NCBI GenBank assembly: GCA_022825235.1
Contig: JAJDYI010000039.1
Location: 1 to 64,000 of the forward strand
DNA: 64,000 nt
DNA from: Alphaproteobacteria bacterium
GTDB taxonomy: Bacteria > Pseudomonadota > Alphaproteobacteria > TMED109
Direction of reading: 5' to 3'
The notes beneath the pieces were generated by a model that was not told the DNA's origin, did no database searches, and saw only the letters and a program-made list of their open reading frames with translations. Shown here in pieces: positions 25,999 to 34,320 of this stretch; positions within the stretch are counted from its first letter, which is position 1; every line of letters starts with the position of its first letter. The position numbers and the translations under genes were made by a program.

Positions 25999-28566
25999 TC
26001 ACGACTTTCGTGTCGTGCGTCGTCGTCGGGCAGGGGTCTTCTTGGCGGCATTGCGTTGCGCTCTGGCTGCAAGCAGCGCTACGGCCTGTTCCATGGTCAC
26101 GTCGTCCATCGAGGTGTCCTTGGGCAGCGACGCGTTGAGACTGCCGTGCTTGACGTAGGGTCCGAAGCGGCCTTCGTGGACCGTGACGTCTTTGCCATCG
26201 TTCGGGTGCGGACCTAGGACAGTGCGCGGCGATTGTCGTGAGCGCCCTTTCTCCTGCGCAAGCAGGTCCATCGCGCGGTTCATGCCGATGGTCAGGACAC
26301 TTTCACCGGTTGGAATGGAGCGATAGTCCTTCTGGTGCTTGACGTAGGGCCCGTAGCGTCCAATGCCGGCCTGGACCGGCTTCCCGGATTCCGGATGCAG
26401 GCCGATGTCGCGGGGCAGGGCAAGCAGCTGCAATGCACGTTCGAGATCGACCGCGTCAGGTGCCATGTCGCCAGGCAGGGAGACGCGCTTGGGTTTTGCG
26501 TCCTGTCCGGCCTCGTCACCAAGCTGCACGTAGGGCCCGAAGCGCCCGGTTCGAAGGCTCACTGCTTGGCCTTCAAGTTCCCCGAGCACGACGGGCTCCC
26601 CACCTTCGCCGTTTTCCTCTGCGCCGAAGTTCCGGGTGTATTTGCACTCGGGATAGTTGGAGCACCCGAAAAACGCGCCGAACTTTCCGATCCGGAGTCC
26701 GATCCTGCCCTCGTTGCAGACGGGGCAGAGGCGGGGATCGCGGTCTCCTTCACCGGCGCGAAACACAGCAGGGGCAAGGATGGCGTCAAGGCGGTCGATT
26801 ACCGAACGCAGGCGGATCGCCGCCACCTCGTCCACATTCTCCTTGAAGCTGCCCCAGAAGTCCCTGAGGACCGCCTTCCAGTTGATCTGCCCGCGAGAAA
26901 TGTCGTCGAGGCGCTGTTCAAGGTTGGCGGTAAAGTCGTATTCGACGTAGCGCTCGAAGAAGCATTCGAGAAACGTCGTCACGATTCGACCCCGTGATTC
27001 CGGCACGAACCGCTTCTTCTCCAGCCGCACGTACTCGCGATCCTGAAGCACGGAGATGATCGCGACATAGGTGGAGGGTCGGCCTACACCGAGTTCTTCC
27101 AGACGGCGCACGAGCGAGGCTTCGGTGTAGCGCGGCGGGGGCGTGGTGAAGTGCTGCTTGGGCTCGGTCCCGCGGGATCCCAACTCCTCTTCCCGCTCGA
27201 GGGGCGGCAGGCGTCGGCCACTCTCGGAATCCGCGTCGCCCTCTTTTTCAGGCTGGTCACGGCCTTCGCTGTATAGCCGCTGAAATCCGTCGAACACGAC
27301 GGTTGAACCCGTGGCACGCAGGCCGACATCACCTGCACTGTTACGTATTTCGGCGGTCGTCTGGTTGACCTCCGCCTTCTCCATTTGACTCGCGACGGTG
27401 CGGTTCCAGATGAGTTGGTACAGCTTCGCCTGATCGGGTGCGAGCTGCCGGGCGAGTGCGGTCGGACCTCGGGCGACGTCGGTCGGTCGGATCGCTTCGT
27501 GTGCTTCCTGCGCGTTGCGCGCCCGGCTGCGGAAGCGGTTGGGCACAGCCGGTCGATACCGCTCTCCGAATTCCTTGAGGATGACCGCGCGCGTCGCCGC
27601 CACGGCTGTAGGCGCGAGGTTCACGGAGTCCGTTCGCATATAGGTAATGAGGCCCGCGCTGGCGCCGTCGACAGCGACCCCTTCGTAGAGCGACTGGGCC
27701 GTGCGCATCGTGCGGGCGGCGGAAAAACCGAGCTTGCGAGAGGCTTCCTGCTGGAGCGTGGAGGTCGTGAACGGGGCCGGCGGGGAGCGTAGAACCCGTT
27801 TCTTCTTGACTTCGGCGACATGGAACGAACCGGCCGCAACTCGTTCGGCGGCATGTCTTGCGGCGGCTTCGTTGGGAAGGCCGAATTTGCCCAGCGCCTC
27901 TCCGTCCAGGCTCACCAACCGCGCCGTGAACGCCGCCCCGCCGCGGTTGGTCAGTGCGACCTCGAGCGTCCAGTACTCGCGCGGATCGAACGCCTCGATC
28001 TCCATTTCGCGTTCACAGATCAGGCGGAGCGCGACCGACTGCACGCGCCCTGCCGAGCGTGCGCCGGGCAACTTTCGCCACAGAATCGGGGAAAGCGTGA
28101 AACCGACGAGGTGATCGAGGGCACGACGGGCTTGCTGGGCATCCACCAAGTCCATGTTGATCGCGCCCGGTTTTTCAAAGGCCTCGAGGATGGCTTCGCG
28201 CGTCACCTCATGGAATGTGACCCGATGCGTAGTGAAGTCAGGGGACTTGCTGCTGCCTCTCTCACGCAAGGCAGCCAGCACGTGCCAGGCGATGGCCTCG
28301 CCCTCCCGGTCGGGGTCCGTCGCAAGGAACAGCGTTCCTCCGGCACCAAGATCCGAAGCAATGCTCTTGATGTGCTTGCGGCTGTCCCCCGGCGTCTCGT
28401 AATGCATGCTGAAGTCGTCGTCAGGCTCGACGGCTCCGTCCTTCGCAATGAGATCCCTGACGTGCCCGTAGCTGGCATGCACTTTGTAGTCCGAACCCAG
28501 ATACCTTCCGATAGTGCGCGCCTTGGCGGGCGATTCCACGACTACGACGTTGGTGGCTTTGGGCAT
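25999..28566 (-). CDS. topA: DNA topoisomerase I
   Basis: Type IA topoisomerase of 855 residues, relaxing negative supercoils. The Toprim domain starts at residue 6 (VVVESPAKARTIGRYLG) with the DxD motif in LATDPDREGEAI. The active-site Tyr is in SAGLITYMRTDSVNL. One Cys4 zinc finger is visible (CPVCNEGRI with CSNYPECKY), followed by C-terminal repeats with FGPYV and a Lys/Arg-rich tail. In alphaproteobacteria dprA and plsY lie directly upstream; here upstream DNA is the RiPP island instead. Confidence 0.96.
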   Translation of the reverse strand: MPKATNVVVVESPAKARTIGRYLGSDYKVHASYGHVRDLIAKDGAVEPDDDFSMHYETPGDSRKHIKSIASDLGAGGTLFLATDPDREGEAIAWHVLAALRERGSSKSPDFTTHRVTFHEVTREAILEAFEKPGAINMDLVDAQQARRALDHLVGFTLSPILWRKLPGARSAGRVQSVALRLICEREMEIEAFDPREYWTLEVALTNRGGAAFTARLVSLDGEALGKFGLPNEAAARHAAERVAAGSFHVAEVKKKRVLRSPPAPFTTSTLQQEASRKLGFSAARTMRTAQSLYEGVAVDGASAGLITYMRTDSVNLAPTAVAATRAVILKEFGERYRPAVPNRFRSRARNAQEAHEAIRPTDVARGPTALARQLAPDQAKLYQLIWNRTVASQMEKAEVNQTTAEIRNSAGDVGLRATGSTVVFDGFQRLYSEGRDQPEKEGDADSESGRRLPPLEREEELGSRGTEPKQHFTTPPPRYTEASLVRRLEELGVGRPSTYVAIISVLQDREYVRLEKKRFVPESRGRIVTTFLECFFERYVEYDFTANLEQRLDDISRGQINWKAVLRDFWGSFKENVDEVAAIRLRSVIDRLDAILAPAVFRAGEGDRDPRLCPVCNEGRIGLRIGKFGAFFGCSNYPECKYTRNFGAEENGEGGEPVVLGELEGQAVSLRTGRFGPYVQLGDEAGQDAKPKRVSLPGDMAPDAVDLERALQLLALPRDIGLHPESGKPVQAGIGRYGPYVKHQKDYRSIPTGESVLTIGMNRAMDLLAQEKGRSRQSPRTVLGPHPNDGKDVTVHEGRFGPYVKHGSLNASLPKDTSMDDVTMEQAVALLAARAQRNAAKKTPARRRRTTRKS

Positions 28567-29066
28567 GAGCTAGGACAATGTGTGCGGGGTACTTGTCTGG
28601 CGGGAGGAGGGCCGGACAAGCGCGCGGTTGAAATGGGGCGGAAAAATGGAGAGCGTCGCGATGAATGTCAAAGGCGCGCTCAGCCGTAGCACAGTTAGGG
28701 CCCCTGTGGCTAGCGGCGAGCCCGGCGGCAACTTGGGGATGCCTGCTGCAGACGCCGCAGAACAGAACGGCGAATAGCCGGGCGGGCCCCGACGTCCGGT
28801 CGAGCGACGAAGGCGAACCGAGGACAGCAAATTGGGGTCGACGATTCTGCAGGGAACGATCCCGGGCGTACGGTTCGCTCAGCGTGTCGAGAACCCAGCG
28901 ACCGCGCACCATCGTCGTCGGCTAGACTGCGGACCGTACCTTGCCAGGACGGAAGTCTGCAGCACGTTGCACTTGGTGACCCGACAAGCACCTTCAACGG
29001 ATCGGCAGCTGACGGCAAGAGCTGTCAGGTATTCGATAGAAGTCCCTTGCTGATGGCTCCAATCGA
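28567..29066. other. Intergenic region at the left edge of the RiPP island
   Basis: Five hundred bases between the divergent topA and the first MMPL gene. No dprA-like sequence, tRNA, integrase site or transposase is visible. It must hold the topA promoter and probably that of the MMPL gene, but no clean boxes stand out. This is the proposed left junction of the insertion. Confidence 0.45.
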
Positions 29067-31406
29067 GTGGATGAGCGCGACCTAGCAGGAAAGCAATTCG
29101 CAGCGCGATTTGCGAAACGGGTACTCGCGGCCCGCTGGCTGGTCCTCTTGAGCTCCGTAATCTTGGTTGCGGTTGCGTCGAGCGGCATCGCCCGCCTCGA
29201 GTTCTCGGCCAACTACCGCATCTTTTTTGACGACCACAATCCGCAGCTGCTGGCCCTGGAAGCGCTTGAGAACACCTACGGCAAGAACGAAAACATCGTT
29301 TTTCTGATTGTTCCCGACGATGGTGACGCCACTTCGGAAAGCGCGCTTTCGTCTGCAGTCTGGCTGACAGAAGCCGCCTGGTACACGCCATATTCGAGGC
29401 GCGTCGACTCGCTCGCCAATTTCCAATACACGACCGCCGATGGCGACGACCTGTATGTGCGCGATCTGGTTGATCCCGAGGAGCTGCCCCAAGCCGAAGC
29501 GCGATTGCTAATCGGGGACATTGCGCTGTCTGACCCCCGCATCGCGGGTGCCATCCTGGCCCAGGATGGCAGTGTCAGCGTGGTCAACGTCACGGTCGAA
29601 CTGCCGGATGAGGGCCAGTTGGAGGCGGTGGCCGAAGTGGCCGAGTTCGCCAGATCGACTGCGGCGGAGGCCGAGGAGCGCTATCCCGGCGTCGATCTCC
29701 GCATCGTCGGCACGGTCATGGTCAATCAGACCTTCCTGGAAGCCTCCATCAACAGCCAGAAGATATTCCTGCCCGCCAGTCTCCTGCTCATGGCCCTGAT
29801 CCTTGGCGTCCTCACGCGGGGCTGGGCGGGAGTGGCGGCGACGGGCGCGGTCATCGTCTTTTCCATACTGGCGTCCGTGGGCTTGGGAGGATGGGTCGGC
29901 TTGCCATTTTCCCCGCCCATCGCACCGGCGCCGACCATCGTGCTGATGATCGTCGTGGCCAATTGCGTGCACCTGTTGGTCGCTCTGCAGCAGCGTCTCC
30001 GCGCCGGGGATTCCAAGCACGACGCCATCGTCGAGTCCGTCAGGCTCAACTTGCATCCTGTGTTTCTGGCGAGCCTCACGACGGCCCTCGGCTTCTTGAG
30101 CATGAACTTTTCCGAGGTGCCGCCTTACCGTGATCTGGGCAACTTCGTCGCGTTTGGCATTGGCGCCTCCTTTGCTCTTTCGGTCACCTTTCTGCCGGCC
30201 CTGCTCTCACTGCTCCCCATTCGTGCGCCCAAGGAACGACGGTTCCCCGGCCCCTCGATGAGCCGCCTGGCGGACTCCGTCCTGCGCCACAGGAAGCCGA
30301 TACTTTGGGGTTGGTTGGCAATCGTCGCCGTGATGCTGCTGGCCGTCCCGCGCAACGAGCTCAACGACGTCCTGGTGCATTTCTTTGACGAGAGCGTCGA
30401 GTTTCGTCAGGACACGGATTTCATGGACGAGCACCTGAGCGGCAACACCCTGCTCGAGTACTCGTTGGAGGCAACTGCCGAGGGCGGCGTCACCGATCCC
30501 GCGTTCCTTGCCGAGGTGTCGAACTTCGCCGACTGGTACCGCGAGCAACCCCCGGTACGCCACGTGTCGGTCATCACCGATACGTTTCGACAGCTCAACA
30601 AGAGCATGCACGGAGACGACCCGGCCGCCTACCGGATTCCGGAAAGCCAAGAATTGGCGGCACAATATCTGGTGCTGTATGAACTCTCGCTTCCACAAGG
30701 CTTGGACCTGAACAATCAGATCGACAGATCCAGATCAGCGACCCGGGTGACGATTTCCGCGGAGACACTTGACTCGAAGGAACTGCTCGCTCTGAACGCG
30801 CGCGCCGAGGCTTGGCTGACGGAGCACGCGCCACACGTATCCAGCATCAACAGCACCGGTCCCGCGGCACTGTTTGCCTACATCGGTCAGCGGAACATCC
30901 GCGCCATGCTGATCGGGACGGTGGTCGTGCTCGTGGCCATATCCGCCATTCTGCTGTTCGCCTTGCGATCGCTGCGGCTGGGCTTGATCAGCATCCTGCC
31001 CAATTTGATTCCCGCCGTGCTGGGCTTCGGCGTCTGGGGGCTGACGGTGGGCCAGGTCGGACTCTCATTGTCCGTTGTGGTGGCCATGACCGTAGGCATC
31101 GTCGTGGACGACACGGTGCATTTTCTCAGCAAGTTCCGCCGTGCACGGCTTGAATACGGGCAGAGCCCGGAAGAGGCGGTGCGTTACGCCTTTGACACGG
31201 CCGGCCGGGCGCTGATCACGACGACGGTCGTGCTGGTGGCCGGCTTCTTGATACTTGTATTTTCTCCGTTCGTTCCCACCGCGCAGGTCGGGGTACTGAC
31301 CGCGGTGATCATCGCCTCTGCGCTTGTCGCTGACCTGTCGCTCCTGCCGGCATTGTTGACGGCGACAGACCGGAGTTCTGCGAAGCGGACAAAGCGTGCA
31401 GCCTAA
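29067..31406 (+). CDS. MMPL/RND-family exporter, copy 1
   Basis: A 779-residue inner-membrane pump of the MMPL (RND) family. It has twelve predicted spans in the usual 1+5+1+5 pattern with two large periplasmic loops; TM-rich blocks begin at RWLVLLSSVILVAV, near residue 230 and near residue 610. TM4 and TM10 regions include VLMIVVANCVHL and AMTVGIVVDDTVHFLSKF, the latter with the paired Asp of the proton path. GTG 29067 is the start. A second copy lies at 46240, strongly similar along its whole length (for example TDTFRQLNKSMHGDDP is shared). Relatives work with outer-membrane lipoprotein-sorting proteins, and one is present at 42821. Likely exports a lipid-like or peptide product. Confidence 0.85.
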   Translation: MDERDLAGKQFAARFAKRVLAARWLVLLSSVILVAVASSGIARLEFSANYRIFFDDHNPQLLALEALENTYGKNENIVFLIVPDDGDATSESALSSAVWLTEAAWYTPYSRRVDSLANFQYTTADGDDLYVRDLVDPEELPQAEARLLIGDIALSDPRIAGAILAQDGSVSVVNVTVELPDEGQLEAVAEVAEFARSTAAEAEERYPGVDLRIVGTVMVNQTFLEASINSQKIFLPASLLLMALILGVLTRGWAGVAATGAVIVFSILASVGLGGWVGLPFSPPIAPAPTIVLMIVVANCVHLLVALQQRLRAGDSKHDAIVESVRLNLHPVFLASLTTALGFLSMNFSEVPPYRDLGNFVAFGIGASFALSVTFLPALLSLLPIRAPKERRFPGPSMSRLADSVLRHRKPILWGWLAIVAVMLLAVPRNELNDVLVHFFDESVEFRQDTDFMDEHLSGNTLLEYSLEATAEGGVTDPAFLAEVSNFADWYREQPPVRHVSVITDTFRQLNKSMHGDDPAAYRIPESQELAAQYLVLYELSLPQGLDLNNQIDRSRSATRVTISAETLDSKELLALNARAEAWLTEHAPHVSSINSTGPAALFAYIGQRNIRAMLIGTVVVLVAISAILLFALRSLRLGLISILPNLIPAVLGFGVWGLTVGQVGLSLSVVVAMTVGIVVDDTVHFLSKFRRARLEYGQSPEEAVRYAFDTAGRALITTTVVLVAGFLILVFSPFVPTAQVGVLTAVIIASALVADLSLLPALLTATDRSSAKRTKRAA

Positions 31407-31474
31407 GCGGCTGCCCTGGTGAGCTTGATCGGAAGTGATCCGTACATTTTGGAATGTTTCTAGTTGAAACTGAA

Positions 31475-31480
31475 TATAAT
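31475..31480 (+). promoter_or_regulatory. Candidate -10 box (TATAAT) of the exporter operon
   Basis: An AT-rich patch between the first MMPL gene and the HlyD-like gene contains a perfect TATAAT about 55 bases before ATG 31536. No consensus -35 is correctly spaced. A small inverted repeat, GTTTC at 31456-31460 and GAAAC at 31466-31470, lies just upstream and could be an operator half-site pair. Confidence 0.45.
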
Positions 31481-31535
31481 TGTGTGCATCGGCACCCACA
31501 CTGGATGAGATGTACTATGCTCTTGCTTGATCTTG

Positions 31536-32108
31536 ATGAGGCGGCGCCGCACGGTCGTGTTCAATAATCCATTTGATTCATTCCAAAATACTGTTGTCAA
31601 AGCGAAGGAAGAGCGGGAACGACTCGACCGGCTGCTGACCGTTTCCACGCCCCGGGAACGTCTGCTCGTTGCACTCATTGCACTGATGCTGTGCGTTCTC
31701 GTCGCCTGGCTCTTCCTCGGCAACGTTGCGCATAGCCTCGCAGTCGACGGCGTACTGGCCGAGCCGGGCGAACACGCGGCAGCGGGCGGGACGTCCGTGC
31801 AGGCGCTCGTCTGGGTCGACAGCGGAGCCGCGCCACAACTCAAGGCCGGCATGCCGGTGTCGATTGAGCTGACTGTGGCAGATGGAGCCACCGCCACACT
31901 TGCCGGAGAAATCGCAAACATTGCCGCCGTGCCATTGGCAGAGGGGATTGCGGCATTTGAAGCCGTGGCGCCCGTGTCCGTGCACCGCTTCGACGTCCTG
32001 CTCGATGAAGGTGTTGATGCCGCTTCCCTGGCGGGCAGGGAATGCCGAATTGTCATCGAAATTGGCAGACAGCCCCTGGCTACGCTCCTGGGAATGAGGC
32101 GACCCTAG
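31536..32108 (+). CDS. NHLM-type HlyD-like secretion protein (short form)
   Basis: Membrane-fusion partner of the NHLM peptide exporter. The N-terminal stretch ERLDRLLTVSTPRERLLVAL followed by a single transmembrane helix is characteristic of the NHLP/NHLM HlyD family. Only about 190 residues long, roughly half the usual size: the long coiled-coil hairpin is missing, leaving the membrane anchor and a small beta-rich part (GMPVSIELTVADG). ATG 31536 is preferred to the TTG at 31527. It ends one base before the first ABC gene, so all three exporter genes form one operon. Confidence 0.75.
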   Translation: MRRRRTVVFNNPFDSFQNTVVKAKEERERLDRLLTVSTPRERLLVALIALMLCVLVAWLFLGNVAHSLAVDGVLAEPGEHAAAGGTSVQALVWVDSGAAPQLKAGMPVSIELTVADGATATLAGEIANIAAVPLAEGIAAFEAVAPVSVHRFDVLLDEGVDAASLAGRECRIVIEIGRQPLATLLGMRRP

Positions 32109-32109
32109 G

Positions 32110-34320
32110 ATGCCCCCTCGCGCCCCTAAGAGGGCAAGAGAAAGTACCGCACCGGAGCCCTCGAAACGAAGAGTAATCACGCCGGTTCTGCTGCAGATGC
32201 ACGCGTCGGAATGCGGAGCCGCCTGTCTCGGCAGCGTCCTGGCCTACTTCGGGCGCTGGGTGCCGCTGACCGAGTTGCGCGAAAAATGCGAGGTGAGCAG
32301 AGACGGCTGTAGCGCCGCGAGCATCCTGCGCGCCGCCCGGCACTTCGGTCTCGAGTGCAATGGGCTCAGCCTTCGCACCGAGCAACTCAAATCGCTGCCG
32401 CTGCCGCTGGTCCTGTTCTGGCAATTCAGCCATTTCGTTGTCCTTGAAGGATTCGACGGCCGCAATTTCTATCTCAATGACCCGGCCACGGGGCGACGCC
32501 GGGTTTCTGCGGAAGACTTCGACAGGGACTACAGCGGAATTGCGCTGCGATTCAAATGCGGCGACGACTTCAGAACCGGCGGTGAGCGACCCGGCTTGTA
32601 CAGGCAACTGGGCGCCTTGCTTGCGGGATCATGGAGTGTGCTGACCGGCGTGCTTGCCTGCGCATTCATGTTGACGTTGCTGGCTCTTGTGGTTCCGGCA
32701 TCCCTCGGTGTCTTCGTGGACGATGTCCTGAACAACCACGGGCCCTGGGGCGGGCTGGTGGCGGCCCTGATCGGTGGCGGCGTCCTGGTGTACGTCCTGT
32801 CCTTGCTGAAGCATCGGTTTCTGAAGCGGCTCGCGGTCCGGATCTCGGTGATCGGCTACAACCGGGGTCTGTCGCGACTGTTGCGGTTGCCGGTGGAGTT
32901 CTTCGATCACAGGCCTGTCGGCGACTTGACCCACCGAGTTTCGTCCATCGACAGAATCGCGAAGAATCTGACAGACCAGTTTCTCGTTCTCCTCGTCGAC
33001 ATGGCGATGAGCGCAGTGCTGCTCGTCGCGATGCTTACCTACGACATCCTGCTCACCCTGGTCGTGGTGTTATTGGCCGTCCTGCACGGCATGATGGCCC
33101 ACTTTCTCAACGCGCTTCGCACCGTCCAGAGCCAGGCGATGAGGCGCGAACAGGGATTGTTGATCGGCTTTGGCATGCAGATGCTGAGTCATGCGGACAA
33201 CCTGCGCACGACCGGCTCCGATGACAGGTTTTTTTCGCGCTGGAGCGGGCAACAGGCACTCGAACTGCATGCGCGCCAGCGCTATTCCGAACTGGGGTCC
33301 GTCAATGGCGCTCTCCCGGGCCTGATCGCCGTATTTCGCAGCGCTGCGGTCTTGGGGATCGGAGCGAGCCTGGTCATGGCTGGACAAATGACCCTGGGGA
33401 CGCTGGTCGGGTTCTATGTCTTGGCGGAGATGTTTCTGGCGCCCATCGGAAGATTCCTGGAGTTTGCCGACAAACGCCAGGCGCTCGAAACCGACTTGCA
33501 ACGACTGGAAGACATTTCCAATAGCGCCGAAGACCCCGTCTTCAGCCGTCGAAATCCGGAAGCCGAGACCATCCCAACGTTCAACGGCCGTCTTCAGCTT
33601 GCGGGCCAGATCGAGCTGCGGAACGTCACTTTCGGTTTCAACAAAAGTCGTCCGCCGCTGATCAAGGACTTCAACCTCGTGATCAGGCCAGGGCAACGGG
33701 TTGCCGTGATCGGTCCCAGTGGTTCCGGCAAGTCGACCCTCGTGCGTCTCGTTTCGGGGCTTTCTCAGCCCTGGTCCGGCGAGATCCTGTTGGACGGCCA
33801 TCCGCGTGACGAGATTCCCGAGGAAGTGCAGCGGCGGTCGATTTCCATGGTGGATCAGGATGTCGTGCTCTTCTCTGCCTCCCTGCGTGACAACATCACC
33901 TTGTGGAACCCAGCTGTCCCGGACGAGGTCATCATCGCCGCAACGCGTGATGCCTGCATCCATGACGAGATCCTGTTGAGGCCGCACGGATATTCGACCT
34001 TCGTCGAGGAAGGCGGAGTGAACTTCAGCGGCGGCCAGCGGCAGCGACTGGAAATCGCCCGGGCCCTGGTGGGTAATCCGACAGTGCTCATCCTGGACGA
34101 GGCAACCAGCGCTCTCGATGCCGCGACGGAAGAGTACGTCGACGAGGCCCTGCGGCGTCGCGGCGTCACCTGTCTGATCGTGGCTCACCGGCTGAGCACC
34201 GTGCGGGATTGCGACGAAATCATCGTGCTCGACAAGGGCGCCGAGGTGCAGCGGGGCACGCATGACGAGTTGATCGCTGACCGGGACGGTACGTATTACA
34301 AACTGGTCAAGTCAGGCTGA
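32110..34320 (+). CDS. NHLM bacteriocin exporter with C39 peptidase (peptidase/permease/ATPase)
   Basis: A 736-residue ABC exporter that also removes leader peptides. The C39 cysteine peptidase comes first: Cys35 in SECGAACLGS, His108 in QFSHFVVLEG and Asp124 in LNDPATG form the triad. A six-helix permease follows, then the ATPase with Walker A GPSGSGKST (residues 535-543), signature NFSGGQRQRLEIARAL and Walker B VLILDEATSALD. This is the first of the two NHLM transporters. In known clusters the peptidase cuts after a Gly-type motif at the leader end, here the SAG before the core of both precursors. Confidence 0.92.
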   Translation: MPPRAPKRARESTAPEPSKRRVITPVLLQMHASECGAACLGSVLAYFGRWVPLTELREKCEVSRDGCSAASILRAARHFGLECNGLSLRTEQLKSLPLPLVLFWQFSHFVVLEGFDGRNFYLNDPATGRRRVSAEDFDRDYSGIALRFKCGDDFRTGGERPGLYRQLGALLAGSWSVLTGVLACAFMLTLLALVVPASLGVFVDDVLNNHGPWGGLVAALIGGGVLVYVLSLLKHRFLKRLAVRISVIGYNRGLSRLLRLPVEFFDHRPVGDLTHRVSSIDRIAKNLTDQFLVLLVDMAMSAVLLVAMLTYDILLTLVVVLLAVLHGMMAHFLNALRTVQSQAMRREQGLLIGFGMQMLSHADNLRTTGSDDRFFSRWSGQQALELHARQRYSELGSVNGALPGLIAVFRSAAVLGIGASLVMAGQMTLGTLVGFYVLAEMFLAPIGRFLEFADKRQALETDLQRLEDISNSAEDPVFSRRNPEAETIPTFNGRLQLAGQIELRNVTFGFNKSRPPLIKDFNLVIRPGQRVAVIGPSGSGKSTLVRLVSGLSQPWSGEILLDGHPRDEIPEEVQRRSISMVDQDVVLFSASLRDNITLWNPAVPDEVIIAATRDACIHDEILLRPHGYSTFVEEGGVNFSGGQRQRLEIARALVGNPTVLILDEATSALDAATEEYVDEALRRRGVTCLIVAHRLSTVRDCDEIIVLDKGAEVQRGTHDELIADRDGTYYKLVKSG

